Position numbers and translations under genes: made by a program
The notes under the pieces: model-generated
Database searches by the model: none
Told to the model about the DNA's origin: nothing
The model's input: only the letters and a program-made list of their open reading frames with translations
Source: JAEHDI01 sp035455185
GTDB lineage: Bacteria; Acidobacteriota; Terriglobia; Bryobacterales; Bryobacteraceae
Direction: 5' to 3'
DNA length: 12,639 bases
Assembly: GCA_035455185.1 (NCBI GenBank)
Contig: DATIFQ010000071.1
Location: 1 to 12,639 of the forward strand
Shown here: positions 7,253 to 12,639 of the stretch, piece after piece
Numbering within the stretch: position 1 is the stretch's first letter
How the letters are laid out: each line of letters starts with the position of its first letter

Positions 7253-7952
7253 TGGTCTCTCCCGGCTCGGAGCGAAGCACGTCCGTTCTCAGGCGCTCGC
7301 CCAACTCTTCCATCACAATCCGGCGCATCTGTTTCTGCTGGTCCTCAATAGAGCCGGAGGCATCGATGACGTGGAAGCCCATCTCCGCGATCATCGATTC
7401 GTACTCCTCCAGAATCCGGCCCTGGAACAGCCGGAAGCTCTCCTCGATGTTACGGCTCAGGCCGATGTCCATGCCGGCCTCGTAATACTTGATGGCGTTG
7501 CGGCCGCCGAGGATCCGGCCCAAGGCGACATCGAGGGGCACCCGAAAGTAGAAGGCAAGGTTCGGACGGATGGCGAAGCGGTACAAGTTTCGAACCCAGC
7601 GGCGACTCACGCCACGGACCACATCCCGGCCGAAAGCGGTGTAGGCGTAGCGGTCGGCGCAAACGACGGCGCCTGCTTTGAGGAGCGGAAGGATGTAGCG
7701 CTCCATGCGGTCGGCAAAGTCAGTGGCGTGGATGAGGCTGAACGTCGTCGGCGTGAACATCTCCTTCTTCTTGCCGCGGCGGGTGGTTTCGCTCACCAGT
7801 GGAGAGGAGTTCCATTCACTGAAGGCAACCGCCAGCCCCTGGGAGCGCAGCCACTGGCTCAGGAGCGAGACTTGGGTCGACTTGCCGGAGCCGTCGATGC
7901 CTTCCACCACGATGAGCTTGCCCTTGAAGCGGTTCGGCAGAAAGAGAGCCAT
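7221..7952 (-). CDS. tmk: Thymidylate kinase-like P-loop protein, first of a tandem pair
   Basis: The 243-residue product has an intact Walker A motif, GIDGSGKST (18-26 from this ATG), followed by 'QVSLLSQWLRSQG', 'HATDFADRMERYILPLL' (76-92), and a DRY motif at 100-102. A lid-like region 'GGRNAIKYYEAGMDIGLSRN' (149-168) is also present. These are the landmarks of dTMP kinase, which phosphorylates dTMP to dTDP. However, the usual 'DRY..S..AYQ' becomes 'DRYAYTAFGRD', and the protein is longer than typical Tmk (about 210 residues), so substrate specificity is uncertain. The ATG at 7952 is chosen; a GTG two codons upstream (7958) is possible. Neither has a Shine-Dalgarno, and a TATAAT box lies only 18 bases upstream of the ATG. 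It diverges from the Ppx/GppA gene and overlaps the second kinase-like gene by 32 bases. Confidence 0.85.
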   Translation of the reverse strand: MALFLPNRFKGKLIVVEGIDGSGKSTQVSLLSQWLRSQGLAVAFSEWNSSPLVSETTRRGKKKEMFTPTTFSLIHATDFADRMERYILPLLKAGAVVCADRYAYTAFGRDVVRGVSRRWVRNLYRFAIRPNLAFYFRVPLDVALGRILGGRNAIKYYEAGMDIGLSRNIEESFRLFQGRILEEYESMIAEMGFHVIDASGSIEDQQKQMRRIVMEELGERLRTDVLRSEPGETSDFETAASVL

Positions 7953-7969
7953 AAGCACCGGGGAATTCT

Positions 7970-7978
7970 TATTATATT
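7970..7978. promoter_or_regulatory. Divergent -10 elements between the kinase-like and ppx genes
   Basis: An AT-rich island in the 32-bp gap holds a perfect TATAAT on the minus strand (7971-7976). TATTAT (7970-7975) and TATATT (7973-7978) lie on the plus strand. The predicted starts of transcription fall only about 0-12 nt from the start codons on both sides, and no Shine-Dalgarno is visible for either gene, so leaderless or near-leaderless transcripts are likely. No good -35 hexamers are seen. The two directions would compete for the same site. Confidence 0.45.
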
Positions 7979-7984
7979 CCTAGT

Positions 7985-9517
7985 ATGCCGAGATACGCCG
8001 CGATCGACATCGGCAGCAATTCTGTGCGGATGCTCGCCGCGGAATTAGCCCCGGGTGCGCCGACGCGCATCCTTGCAGCCGAGCGTCAGGTGACCCGGCT
8101 GGGAGAGGGCGTTTTTCGGAACGGATTTCTCACCTCCGAGGCGATGGACTTTGCCTGCGCGACGCTGACGAGTATGGCGCGGATTTACCAGCAGCTCGAC
8201 GTGGTGGGTGTACGTGCCGTAGCCACCAGCGCCGTGCGGGACGCACGCAACCAAGTGGAGTTCCTCCAGCGGGCTTCCGATGCCATTGGAGCGCCTGTGG
8301 AGCTGATCTCCGGGCAGGAGGAGGCGCGCCTGATTCACCTCGGCGTGCAGGCCCGCTGGCCGCATCCCAAGCAGCGCGTGCTGATCATCGACATCGGTGG
8401 CGGCAGCGCGGAACTGATCCTGAGCGAACAAGGCCGGATGACGGCGGCATTCTCCAGGCCGCTCGGCGCAGTGCGGCTGACGGAAGCGTTCCTCAAACAC
8501 GACCCGCCGGAACCGGCCGAATTGCACCGGCTAGACGAGTACATCGAAGAGAAGCTGGCTGGACCGATCCAGCGGATCGGGACCGGCCCGTGGAACCGCG
8601 CGATCGCGACGTCTGCCACCGCGTCCGCGGTAGTGTGCGCGGTAAACCGCATTCCGAGGTCGAGGCGCGACTCGGCCGACAGGTTGCGAGCCACTGTCCC
8701 GCAGGTGCGCAAGTTTTTCGACGCTGTCTCGCGGCGCGACTTGAACGCACGCCGCAAACTCACCGGTATCGGACCGCGGCGAGCCGAGATCATCATTCCG
8801 GGCGCGGCGGTGCTGATGCGGGCGATGAGGGATTTCCACCTGCCGCCGATTTGGTACTCCGACGCCGGTGTCCGAGATGGAGTCATCGCCGATCTGGCCG
8901 CACGGAGGGTGGGCGAGGAGCTCACGCAACTCAGTCGGGAACAGCGCAGGGTGGTCGAGGACACGGCGCGGCATTACGGGGTCCAGGTGAAACACGCGCG
9001 CAAAGTCGCGTCGCTCGCACATACGCTGTTCGATTCGTTTCAGTCGCTGCACGAGCTTCCGCCGAACACTGGAAGGCTGCTCGAAGCGGCCGCCTATCTG
9101 CATGACACCGGGCACTATGTCAGCGACACTCGGCACCACAAGCACTCCTATTACCTGGTGGCGAACTCCGACATGCCCGGGTTCACCGACAGGGAGCGGT
9201 TGCTGATCGCAAATCTGTGCCGCTACCACAGGCGCGCGTTGCCGGCGCCGGTTCATGACAATCTCCAGTTGCTAAGCGCCGAGGAAAGGCGTACAGTCGA
9301 TCTGCTGCATCCGCTGCTGCGGCTTGCGGATAGCTTGGATCGCAGCCACGATCAGAGGGTCGAGAACCTGGAATGTCAAATTCATGACAACACAGTGGTG
9401 CTGCATATCCGGTCGGCTGCGGACACAGATCTGGAGGAGTGGGCGGGCGAGAAGGCCGCGGAGATATTTCACAAGGTCTACCAGCGCCCGCTGTCGCTGG
9501 TAAGGGTCAGGTCATAA
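7985..9517 (+). CDS. ppx: Ppx/GppA-family phosphatase (exopolyphosphatase or pppGpp phosphatase) with HD domain
   Basis: The 510-residue product starts with the ASKHA fold of the family. 'AIDIGSNSVRML' (6-17) is the first phosphate loop, 'VRAVATSAVRDARN' (76-89) follows, and 'ISGQEEARLIHLGV' (108-121) carries the glutamates that serve catalysis in known members. The second phosphate loop is 'IDIGGGSAELI' (135-145), and 'YSDAGVRDGV' (291-300) closes the phosphatase core. The C-terminal third is an HD-type domain with His337, His373-Asp374, 'HHKHSYYL', His415 and Asp449 in the expected order. The length suits the long Ppx/GppA class. Members cleave terminal phosphate from polyphosphate or convert pppGpp to ppGpp; sequence alone does not separate these. 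The stop codon directly abuts the ATG of a CHAD-domain gene, which favours the polyphosphate role. No Shine-Dalgarno precedes the ATG. Confidence 0.93.
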   Translation: MPRYAAIDIGSNSVRMLAAELAPGAPTRILAAERQVTRLGEGVFRNGFLTSEAMDFACATLTSMARIYQQLDVVGVRAVATSAVRDARNQVEFLQRASDAIGAPVELISGQEEARLIHLGVQARWPHPKQRVLIIDIGGGSAELILSEQGRMTAAFSRPLGAVRLTEAFLKHDPPEPAELHRLDEYIEEKLAGPIQRIGTGPWNRAIATSATASAVVCAVNRIPRSRRDSADRLRATVPQVRKFFDAVSRRDLNARRKLTGIGPRRAEIIIPGAAVLMRAMRDFHLPPIWYSDAGVRDGVIADLAARRVGEELTQLSREQRRVVEDTARHYGVQVKHARKVASLAHTLFDSFQSLHELPPNTGRLLEAAAYLHDTGHYVSDTRHHKHSYYLVANSDMPGFTDRERLLIANLCRYHRRALPAPVHDNLQLLSAEERRTVDLLHPLLRLADSLDRSHDQRVENLECQIHDNTVVLHIRSAADTDLEEWAGEKAAEIFHKVYQRPLSLVRVRS

Positions 9518-9955
9518 ATGAAGCCGGGGGGTAGCCCTTGCACCGGTGAACCGATCGCGAAATACGCCGCTGTCCAGGCGTCCCGGCGGCTCAACCGTTT
9601 CGCGTTCGAGTTGCGGCGGGCTGCCAAGTCCGGCGATGCTGACGCAATACACGACCTTCGCGTGTCGATCCGCCGGCTCTCGCAGTGTCTGCGCGTCTTC
9701 GGACAGTTTTTTCCCGTGCGCGATTCAAGGAAGATCCGGCGGCGGCTTCGCCTGATTATGGACATGGCCGCGGAACTCCGCAACCGCGATATCACTTTGA
9801 CTCTCCTGAACGAGGCGGGCGCAGGCGCAGACACGCCATTGTGCCGGAAGATCGCCGAGGACCGGAAAGAAGCGGAACGGGAGCTCGCCGGCTCGATCCG
9901 AAGGTGGGGACGTCGAGAGTTCTCGGCGAAATGGCGCCGGCGGCTGCGTATCTGA
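9518..9955 (+). CDS. CHAD-domain protein, N-terminal half only
   Basis: The 145-residue product is helical and strongly basic. It contains 'AIHDLRVSIRRLSQCLRVF' (43-61), the first conserved histidine motif of CHAD domains with His45, Arg48, Arg52 and Arg53. It also has 'AAELRNRDITLTLL' (84-97), which corresponds to the family's 'lGevRDldV' segment. It ends in a basic helix 'FSAKWRRRLRI' just where a full CHAD domain would pass into its second half. CHAD domains bind inorganic polyphosphate through these basic residues. The full domain has two related helical bundles and about 250-300 residues, so this ORF holds only the first. The ATG follows the Ppx stop directly (TAA at 9515-9517), so the genes are translationally coupled. 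The second half is encoded 4 bases downstream in another frame. Confidence 0.8.
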   Translation: MKPGGSPCTGEPIAKYAAVQASRRLNRFAFELRRAAKSGDADAIHDLRVSIRRLSQCLRVFGQFFPVRDSRKIRRRLRLIMDMAAELRNRDITLTLLNEAGAGADTPLCRKIAEDRKEAERELAGSIRRWGRREFSAKWRRRLRI

Positions 9956-9959
9956 CGTC

Positions 9960-10448
9960 ATGGCGAAGAAGAATGCCCAGAAATGGAAGGCGTCGCTTAG
10001 CGCCGCAGAGAACGCGAGGATCGTGCTCCCATTGCTTTCCCGAGACTACTTTTCAGCGGGGCGCAAGGCCGTCGGGGATAAGCTGCCGGCAGACGAGTTG
10101 CACCAGTTCAGGTTGGAAACGAAGCAATTTCGCTACACGCTGGAAATGTTCCAGTCCTGCTATCCCGCGGGCCTGGACCAGCGACTGGCGCAACTGCGGC
10201 AGATCCAGCAATACCTTGGCGATATCAGCGACTGCCTCACTGCGCGGGATCTGATCCGGACGATTCAGCCGCGGCGATCGAGGCAAGCCGGGGCAGTCCG
10301 TGCGTTCCTCGATCAGCGGGCGGCTGAGCTGGCCGCCAAGTTTCGTGACTACTGGACTTCGACGTTCGACGCGCCGGGACGGGAAAGAAACTGGACCGAT
10401 TACCTGACGCGATTCGCTGGCCGCGGGAGAATGCGATCACATCTCTGA
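9960..10448 (+). CDS. CHAD-domain protein, C-terminal half only
   Basis: The 162-residue product carries the second conserved CHAD motif, 'LHQFRLETKQFRYTLEMF' (47-64), with His48, Arg51, Lys55, Arg58 and Tyr59. The typical 'LRQIQQYLGDISDCLTARDLI' segment (79-99) follows. The first 20 residues are basic and low in hydrophobics. With the preceding ORF it makes one complete CHAD domain. The reading frame is shifted by +1 relative to that ORF, and the ATG lies 4 bases after its stop, with no Shine-Dalgarno, so it would depend on re-initiation. It may be a genuine separate subunit or the second part of a frameshifted gene. A polyphosphate-binding role beside Ppx is inferred from the family. Confidence 0.78.
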   Translation: MAKKNAQKWKASLSAAENARIVLPLLSRDYFSAGRKAVGDKLPADELHQFRLETKQFRYTLEMFQSCYPAGLDQRLAQLRQIQQYLGDISDCLTARDLIRTIQPRRSRQAGAVRAFLDQRAAELAAKFRDYWTSTFDAPGRERNWTDYLTRFAGRGRMRSHL

Positions 10449-10455
10449 CCGGCGC

Positions 10456-10482
10456 TCCGGCCGAAACGAAGGAGTGGCCGGA
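10456..10482 (+). terminator. Possible hairpin after the CHAD genes
   Basis: A perfect 7-bp inverted repeat, TCCGGCC (10456-10462) and GGCCGGA (10476-10482), encloses a 13-nt loop 7 bases after the second CHAD stop. No T-run follows, so intrinsic termination is uncertain. Confidence 0.3.
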
Positions 10483-10528
10483 ACGTCCAATGATCAATGG
10501 CGGACAACCCAATTTCCGGACTGTGCGA

Positions 10529-10537
10529 TGCTAAAAT
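10529..10537 (+). promoter_or_regulatory. Extended -10 promoter for tRNA-Gln
   Basis: TGC (10529-10531) followed directly by TAAAAT (10532-10537) forms a TGn-extended -10 element. Transcription would begin near 10544, just before the tRNA 5' end at 10549. No good -35 hexamer is visible, as is tolerated for extended -10 promoters. Confidence 0.55.
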
Positions 10538-10548
10538 AGTGAGGGAAT

Positions 10549-10622
10549 TGGGAGGTCGTCTAACGGTAAGACGGCAGACTCTGGATCTGCTTATCGGGGT
10601 TCGAATCCCTGCCTCCCAGCCA
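10549..10622 (+). tRNA. trnQ: tRNA-Gln, anticodon CUG, CCA encoded
   Basis: The 74-nt sequence folds as a cloverleaf. The acceptor arms are TGGGAGG (10549-10555) and CCTCCCA (10612-10618), with discriminator G and an encoded CCA (10620-10622). The D stem is GTCT/AGAC. The anticodon stem GCAGA/TCTGC encloses loop CTCTGGA, giving anticodon CTG, which reads the Gln codon CAG. The T arm CGGGG-TTCGAAT-CCCTG has one G:U pair. U at position 1 is also typical of tRNA-Gln. A protein reading frame running through this locus from 10497 is spurious. Confidence 0.97.
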
Positions 10623-10649
10623 AGGACTTTACCGCGTTTCTGTTCTCCC

Positions 10650-11462
10650 ATGCGACTCATTACCTTTGTTTTCACTGTTCTGAGCGTTGCTGGTCTCGCT
10701 CAAGAGCCAGCCGAACTCTTTGAGAAAGCGCCGCCGGATGTAGATGCGGCGCTGCGCGCGCGCATCACCAAGTTCTATGAAGCATACGTGAGCGGCAAGT
10801 TCCGCGAGGCCTACGAAATGGTCGCTGAGGACAGCAAGGAGGTCTTTTTCGAGGCCGAGAAGTCGCGCATTCAACAGTTCACTATCGTCAGCATCAAGTA
10901 TTCCGACAACTTCACAAAGGCCGCAGCGGTCGTCGCCTGCGACCGTGACTTCGGTGCCATGGGGACTCGTTTCAAGGTGAAGGTACCGGTGGGCAGCCAA
11001 TGGAAAATTGAGAACGGCGAGTGGCGGTGGTTCGCGATTCATTCCGACGTGGTGATGACGCCCCACGGTCCGATGCACCCTGGGCCGATGCCGAAGGAAG
11101 ATGAAGTCGCGAAGTTGACACGCGCTCCGCGGGTTCCGGTGCTCAAGCGAATGGTGCAGCCCGACAGGCAGGTGGTGAAATTGAGCAGCACCAAGATCTC
11201 GACTGACCAGATCCAACTCAAGAGCGCGCTCCCTGGCGAGGTTAGCCTGGAAATGGATCGGAGCCAGCTATTGCCGGGGCTGGAGGTCGAGTTTGACCAC
11301 ATGCAGTTGGAGCCGAAGGGGACGGCGCTGCTCTCGTTCCGATACACGCCCTCCGAAAAGAAGCCGCCAAAGACAAAAGAAGTCCGCATTGTGGTCCGGC
11401 CGACCGAGCAGGTAATTCCGCTCAAGGTTCTGTTCGACGAACCAGGCGACGCCCCGAAGTAG
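10650..11462 (+). CDS. Secreted protein of unknown function (NTF2-like N-part, strand-rich C-part)
   Basis: The 270-residue product opens with a signal peptide (MRLITFVFTVLSVAGLAQ). An N-terminal domain then starts with 'ITKFYEAYVSGKFREAYEMVAED' (39-61), a helix pair like NTF2-like or DUF4878-like domains. Aromatic strands such as 'GEWRWFAIHSDVV' follow. The segment 135-170 is rich in Met, His and Pro ('TPHGPMHPGPMPKED'). The C-terminal part (about 175-262) alternates short strands like an immunoglobulin-type fold ('VKLSSTKISTDQIQL', 'EVRIVVRPTEQVIPLKVLF'). I cannot name a family. The frame is open from 10497, but that upstream part lies across the tRNA, so 10650 is the sensible start. The ATG has no Shine-Dalgarno and begins 27 nt after the tRNA 3' end, which suggests co-transcription with the tRNA. 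Confidence 0.75.
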   Translation: MRLITFVFTVLSVAGLAQEPAELFEKAPPDVDAALRARITKFYEAYVSGKFREAYEMVAEDSKEVFFEAEKSRIQQFTIVSIKYSDNFTKAAAVVACDRDFGAMGTRFKVKVPVGSQWKIENGEWRWFAIHSDVVMTPHGPMHPGPMPKEDEVAKLTRAPRVPVLKRMVQPDRQVVKLSSTKISTDQIQLKSALPGEVSLEMDRSQLLPGLEVEFDHMQLEPKGTALLSFRYTPSEKKPPKTKEVRIVVRPTEQVIPLKVLFDEPGDAPK

Positions 11463-11477
11463 TTGGCACGGCGGTTG

Positions 11478-11501
11478 CTGAAGCCTCAGCGGAGGTTTCA
11501 G
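11478..11501 (+). promoter_or_regulatory. Hairpin that covers the ribosome-binding site of the next gene
   Basis: CTGAAGCCTC (11478-11487) can pair with GAGGTTTCAG (11492-11501) over 10 bp with a single G:U wobble and an AGCG loop. The Shine-Dalgarno GGAGG of the following gene (11491-11495) lies in the loop and 3' arm, and the ATG at 11506 is only 4 nt beyond. Folding should hide the ribosome-binding site. It could also act as a weak end signal for the upstream gene, but no T-run follows. Confidence 0.5.
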
Positions 11502-11505
11502 TCCT

Positions 11506-12168
11506 ATGTTCCGAGGAGTGTCCGGTCCCGTGTCAGCGTTGACTCTTCCATCAGCCTCGCGTCAGGCGAAGGCGGAGGAAGCCGAACCAGCCGATAACTC
11601 CTTCACTGAGCAGCTTTTCCTGCAACTTCAACGGCGTTTCCAGAGGGTTGGGATAGAGGGGGAAAGGCACGCGCTGGCGGCGCACTCGACCCGCCAAAAT
11701 TCCGTCACTGGCGCCAAGCTTTCGACAGCTCCGGTGTCCTTTAGCGCAAACGCGAAGGCTAACCTGGAACCAAACTATCTGAGCGAGGAGGAGGCAAAAA
11801 CCGGGGGCATCGCCCTGGACCCGGTGAGCGGTGAGACGAGGACCTTCTCAGTCAACCGCTATGCGTTCGTCGATCGGGCCACGGCGGAACGTCTCGCCGA
11901 GATGCTTGGGGGCACACTGGAGACCCGCCAGGTTGGGGAAAACGGAGGTCCATTCCGCGGGCCAGTACAGTATGTAATCCGAGTGGGCAAATACGCCGGC
12001 GACGCCGCGGCAATCTCCCGGCGCTACGAAAGCTTCCCACATTGGATGGCCGAATTGTCGACCCGCATGGCGATCGCGAGGGCCAACGGAGAGAGAACTC
12101 CGACGTGGAACAAGGCCCTGGCGCAGCTAAACAGCGGGCAGGCCGTGTTTGGAGTGCGGTTAGCATAG
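11506..12168 (+). CDS. Protein of unknown function, 220 residues
   Basis: I do not recognise this protein. It has no signal peptide or transmembrane helix. Residues 1-90 are low in aromatics and rich in Ala, Ser, Glu and Gln, probably flexible, with one helix 'FTEQLFLQLQRRFQRVG' (33-49). Residues about 90-220 look folded: 'NRYAFVDRATAERLAEMLGGTLETRQVG' (117-144), 'VQYVIRVGKYAGDAAAISRRYE' (154-175) and a Trp-containing C-terminal helix. GGAGG at 11491-11495, 10 bases before the ATG, supports the start and lies inside a hairpin. The stop codon TAG forms the beginning of a perfect palindrome. It lies 43 bp after the secreted-protein gene and may share its transcript. Confidence 0.65.
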   Translation: MFRGVSGPVSALTLPSASRQAKAEEAEPADNSFTEQLFLQLQRRFQRVGIEGERHALAAHSTRQNSVTGAKLSTAPVSFSANAKANLEPNYLSEEEAKTGGIALDPVSGETRTFSVNRYAFVDRATAERLAEMLGGTLETRQVGENGGPFRGPVQYVIRVGKYAGDAAAISRRYESFPHWMAELSTRMAIARANGERTPTWNKALAQLNSGQAVFGVRLA

Positions 12169-12193
12169 GGGCACGGCGCGGGCCGTGCCCCTA
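12166..12193. repeat. Perfect 12-bp palindrome between convergent genes (REP-like or bidirectional terminator)
   Basis: TAGGGGCACGGC (12166-12177) and its exact reverse complement GCCGTGCCCCTA (12182-12193) flank a 4-nt loop GCGG. The left arm includes the TAG stop of the upstream gene, and the right arm ends 8 bp before the stop of the convergent gene. The RNA hairpin would be very stable on either strand. There is no T-run on either side. The G-rich arm with a terminal TAGGGG/CCCCTA resembles dispersed REP-type palindromes. Confidence 0.75.
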
Positions 12194-12201
12194 CCGAGGG
12201 C

Positions 12202-12639
12202 TTACTGCACCGGGATTTCCGACGGGTTGCCGAAGATCAGCGACCCGCCGTCTTCCGGAAAGATGGCGATGGCGAACGGACGCGACGGGCCCGCTGCCGT
12301 ATCAGCGGGCAAGTCGAACGTCACCATGTAGACGCCGACGACACCGGGCATGGTCTCGGCCGCTACGACCGGCACGCCAGCGTTGTTGACGCCGATGACC
12401 ACCTTGGCGAGAACGCTCTGTCCAGCAATCCCCGCGTAGTTGGTGTTTAACGCTGGATTCGTCTGGCCCAGACCCGAGGCGAACATCCGCACCTTCGTGC
12501 CACGCTTTGCGCCGTTCTCTCTGGTGACGTAGCTACCGTCTTCGTTGAGCAGCACCGCAAAGCGCTTGCCTTCCGCATCCAGTGTCTCGAAGAGTCCCGG
12601 CTGGTACCGCTTGACCGGGACGTCATTGATGGTGGTTTC
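12202..12639 (-). CDS. C-terminal part of a protein with a Solibacter-type C-terminal domain (TIGR03437), truncated by the window edge
   Basis: The frame is open from the right edge of the window to a TAA at 12202-12204, giving 145 residues with no start in view. A GTG at 12555 is internal, because the reading continues upstream as 'KRYQPGLFETLDAEGKRFAV'. The sequence follows the TIGR03437 pattern: 'QPGLF', 'LLNEDGSYVTRENGAKRGTKV', 'ASGLGQTNPA', 'VVIGVNNAGVPVVAAETMPGVVGVYMVTFDLP' and 'GPSRPFAIAIF'. This strand-rich domain ends many large secreted proteins of Solibacter relatives; its function is unknown, and sorting or surface attachment is only a guess. What lies upstream in the protein cannot be seen. 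It is convergent with the 220-residue unknown gene. Confidence 0.8.
   Translation of the reverse strand, partial: ETTINDVPVKRYQPGLFETLDAEGKRFAVLLNEDGSYVTRENGAKRGTKVRMFASGLGQTNPALNTNYAGIAGQSVLAKVVIGVNNAGVPVVAAETMPGVVGVYMVTFDLPADTAAGPSRPFAIAIFPEDGGSLIFGNPSEIPVQ

Noticed and set aside
5744..7351. A 535-codon open frame on the + strand running across the 2-hydroxyacid dehydrogenase and kinase-like genes
   Set aside because: Its translation is rich in Arg, Gly and Pro with no domain character, and it overlaps two well-supported genes. It is a high-G+C shadow frame.
10497..10649. N-terminal extension of the secreted-protein gene through the tRNA
   Set aside because: The frame passes straight through a complete tRNA-Gln, and a signal peptide starts at 10650.
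1..12639. CRISPR array, insertion sequence or prophage genes
   Set aside because: No regularly spaced direct repeats, transposase, integrase or phage structural proteins were seen on either strand.

Overview
The window looks like a piece of a chromosome from an acidobacterium of the Solibacter/Bryobacter group (Bryobacterales). The best taxonomic clue is the truncated gene at the right edge, whose C-terminal region matches the repeat-type domain known as the Solibacter uncharacterised C-terminal domain (TIGR03437). The high G+C content, the compact gene-dense layout and the BBP2-type porin fit that placement. No insertion sequence, phage gene or CRISPR array is visible. The window reads as ordinary chromosome with several unusual local arrangements.

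Left region (66-3108, + strand): an outer-membrane beta-barrel, an exported PQQ/sorbosone-dehydrogenase-like beta-propeller, and a seven-haem c-type cytochrome. The cytochrome overlaps the dehydrogenase by 25 bases and starts at TTG. Dehydrogenase and cytochrome plausibly form a periplasmic oxidation and electron-transfer pair.

Middle-left region (3136-5262, - strand): a small secreted lipocalin-like protein, then an envelope and proteostasis operon reading right to left, groES - OmpH/Skp chaperone - small membrane protein. The groES gene has a well-formed sigma-70 promoter (TTGACT, 17 bp, TATATT) but no groEL beside it. Diverging from it is a Tat-signal D-2-hydroxyacid dehydrogenase (5427-6521).

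Central region (6515-10448): two tandem thymidylate-kinase-like P-loop proteins on the - strand, one lacking the P-loop lysine. They diverge across about 30 bp from a Ppx/GppA phosphatase with a C-terminal HD domain. The phosphatase is followed without a gap by two small ORFs that together make one CHAD domain, split exactly between its two halves. Ppx/GppA and CHAD both belong to polyphosphate biology, and the TMK fold is related to that of PPK2 polyphosphate kinases. This makes the block a candidate polyphosphate or nucleotide module and the most interesting part of the window.

Right region (10529-12639): an extended -10 promoter, a tRNA-Gln(CUG), and a secreted protein gene 27 nt after the tRNA. 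Next comes an unrecognised 220-residue protein whose ribosome-binding site lies inside a 10-bp hairpin. A perfect 12-bp palindrome then separates it from the convergent, truncated TIGR03437 gene.
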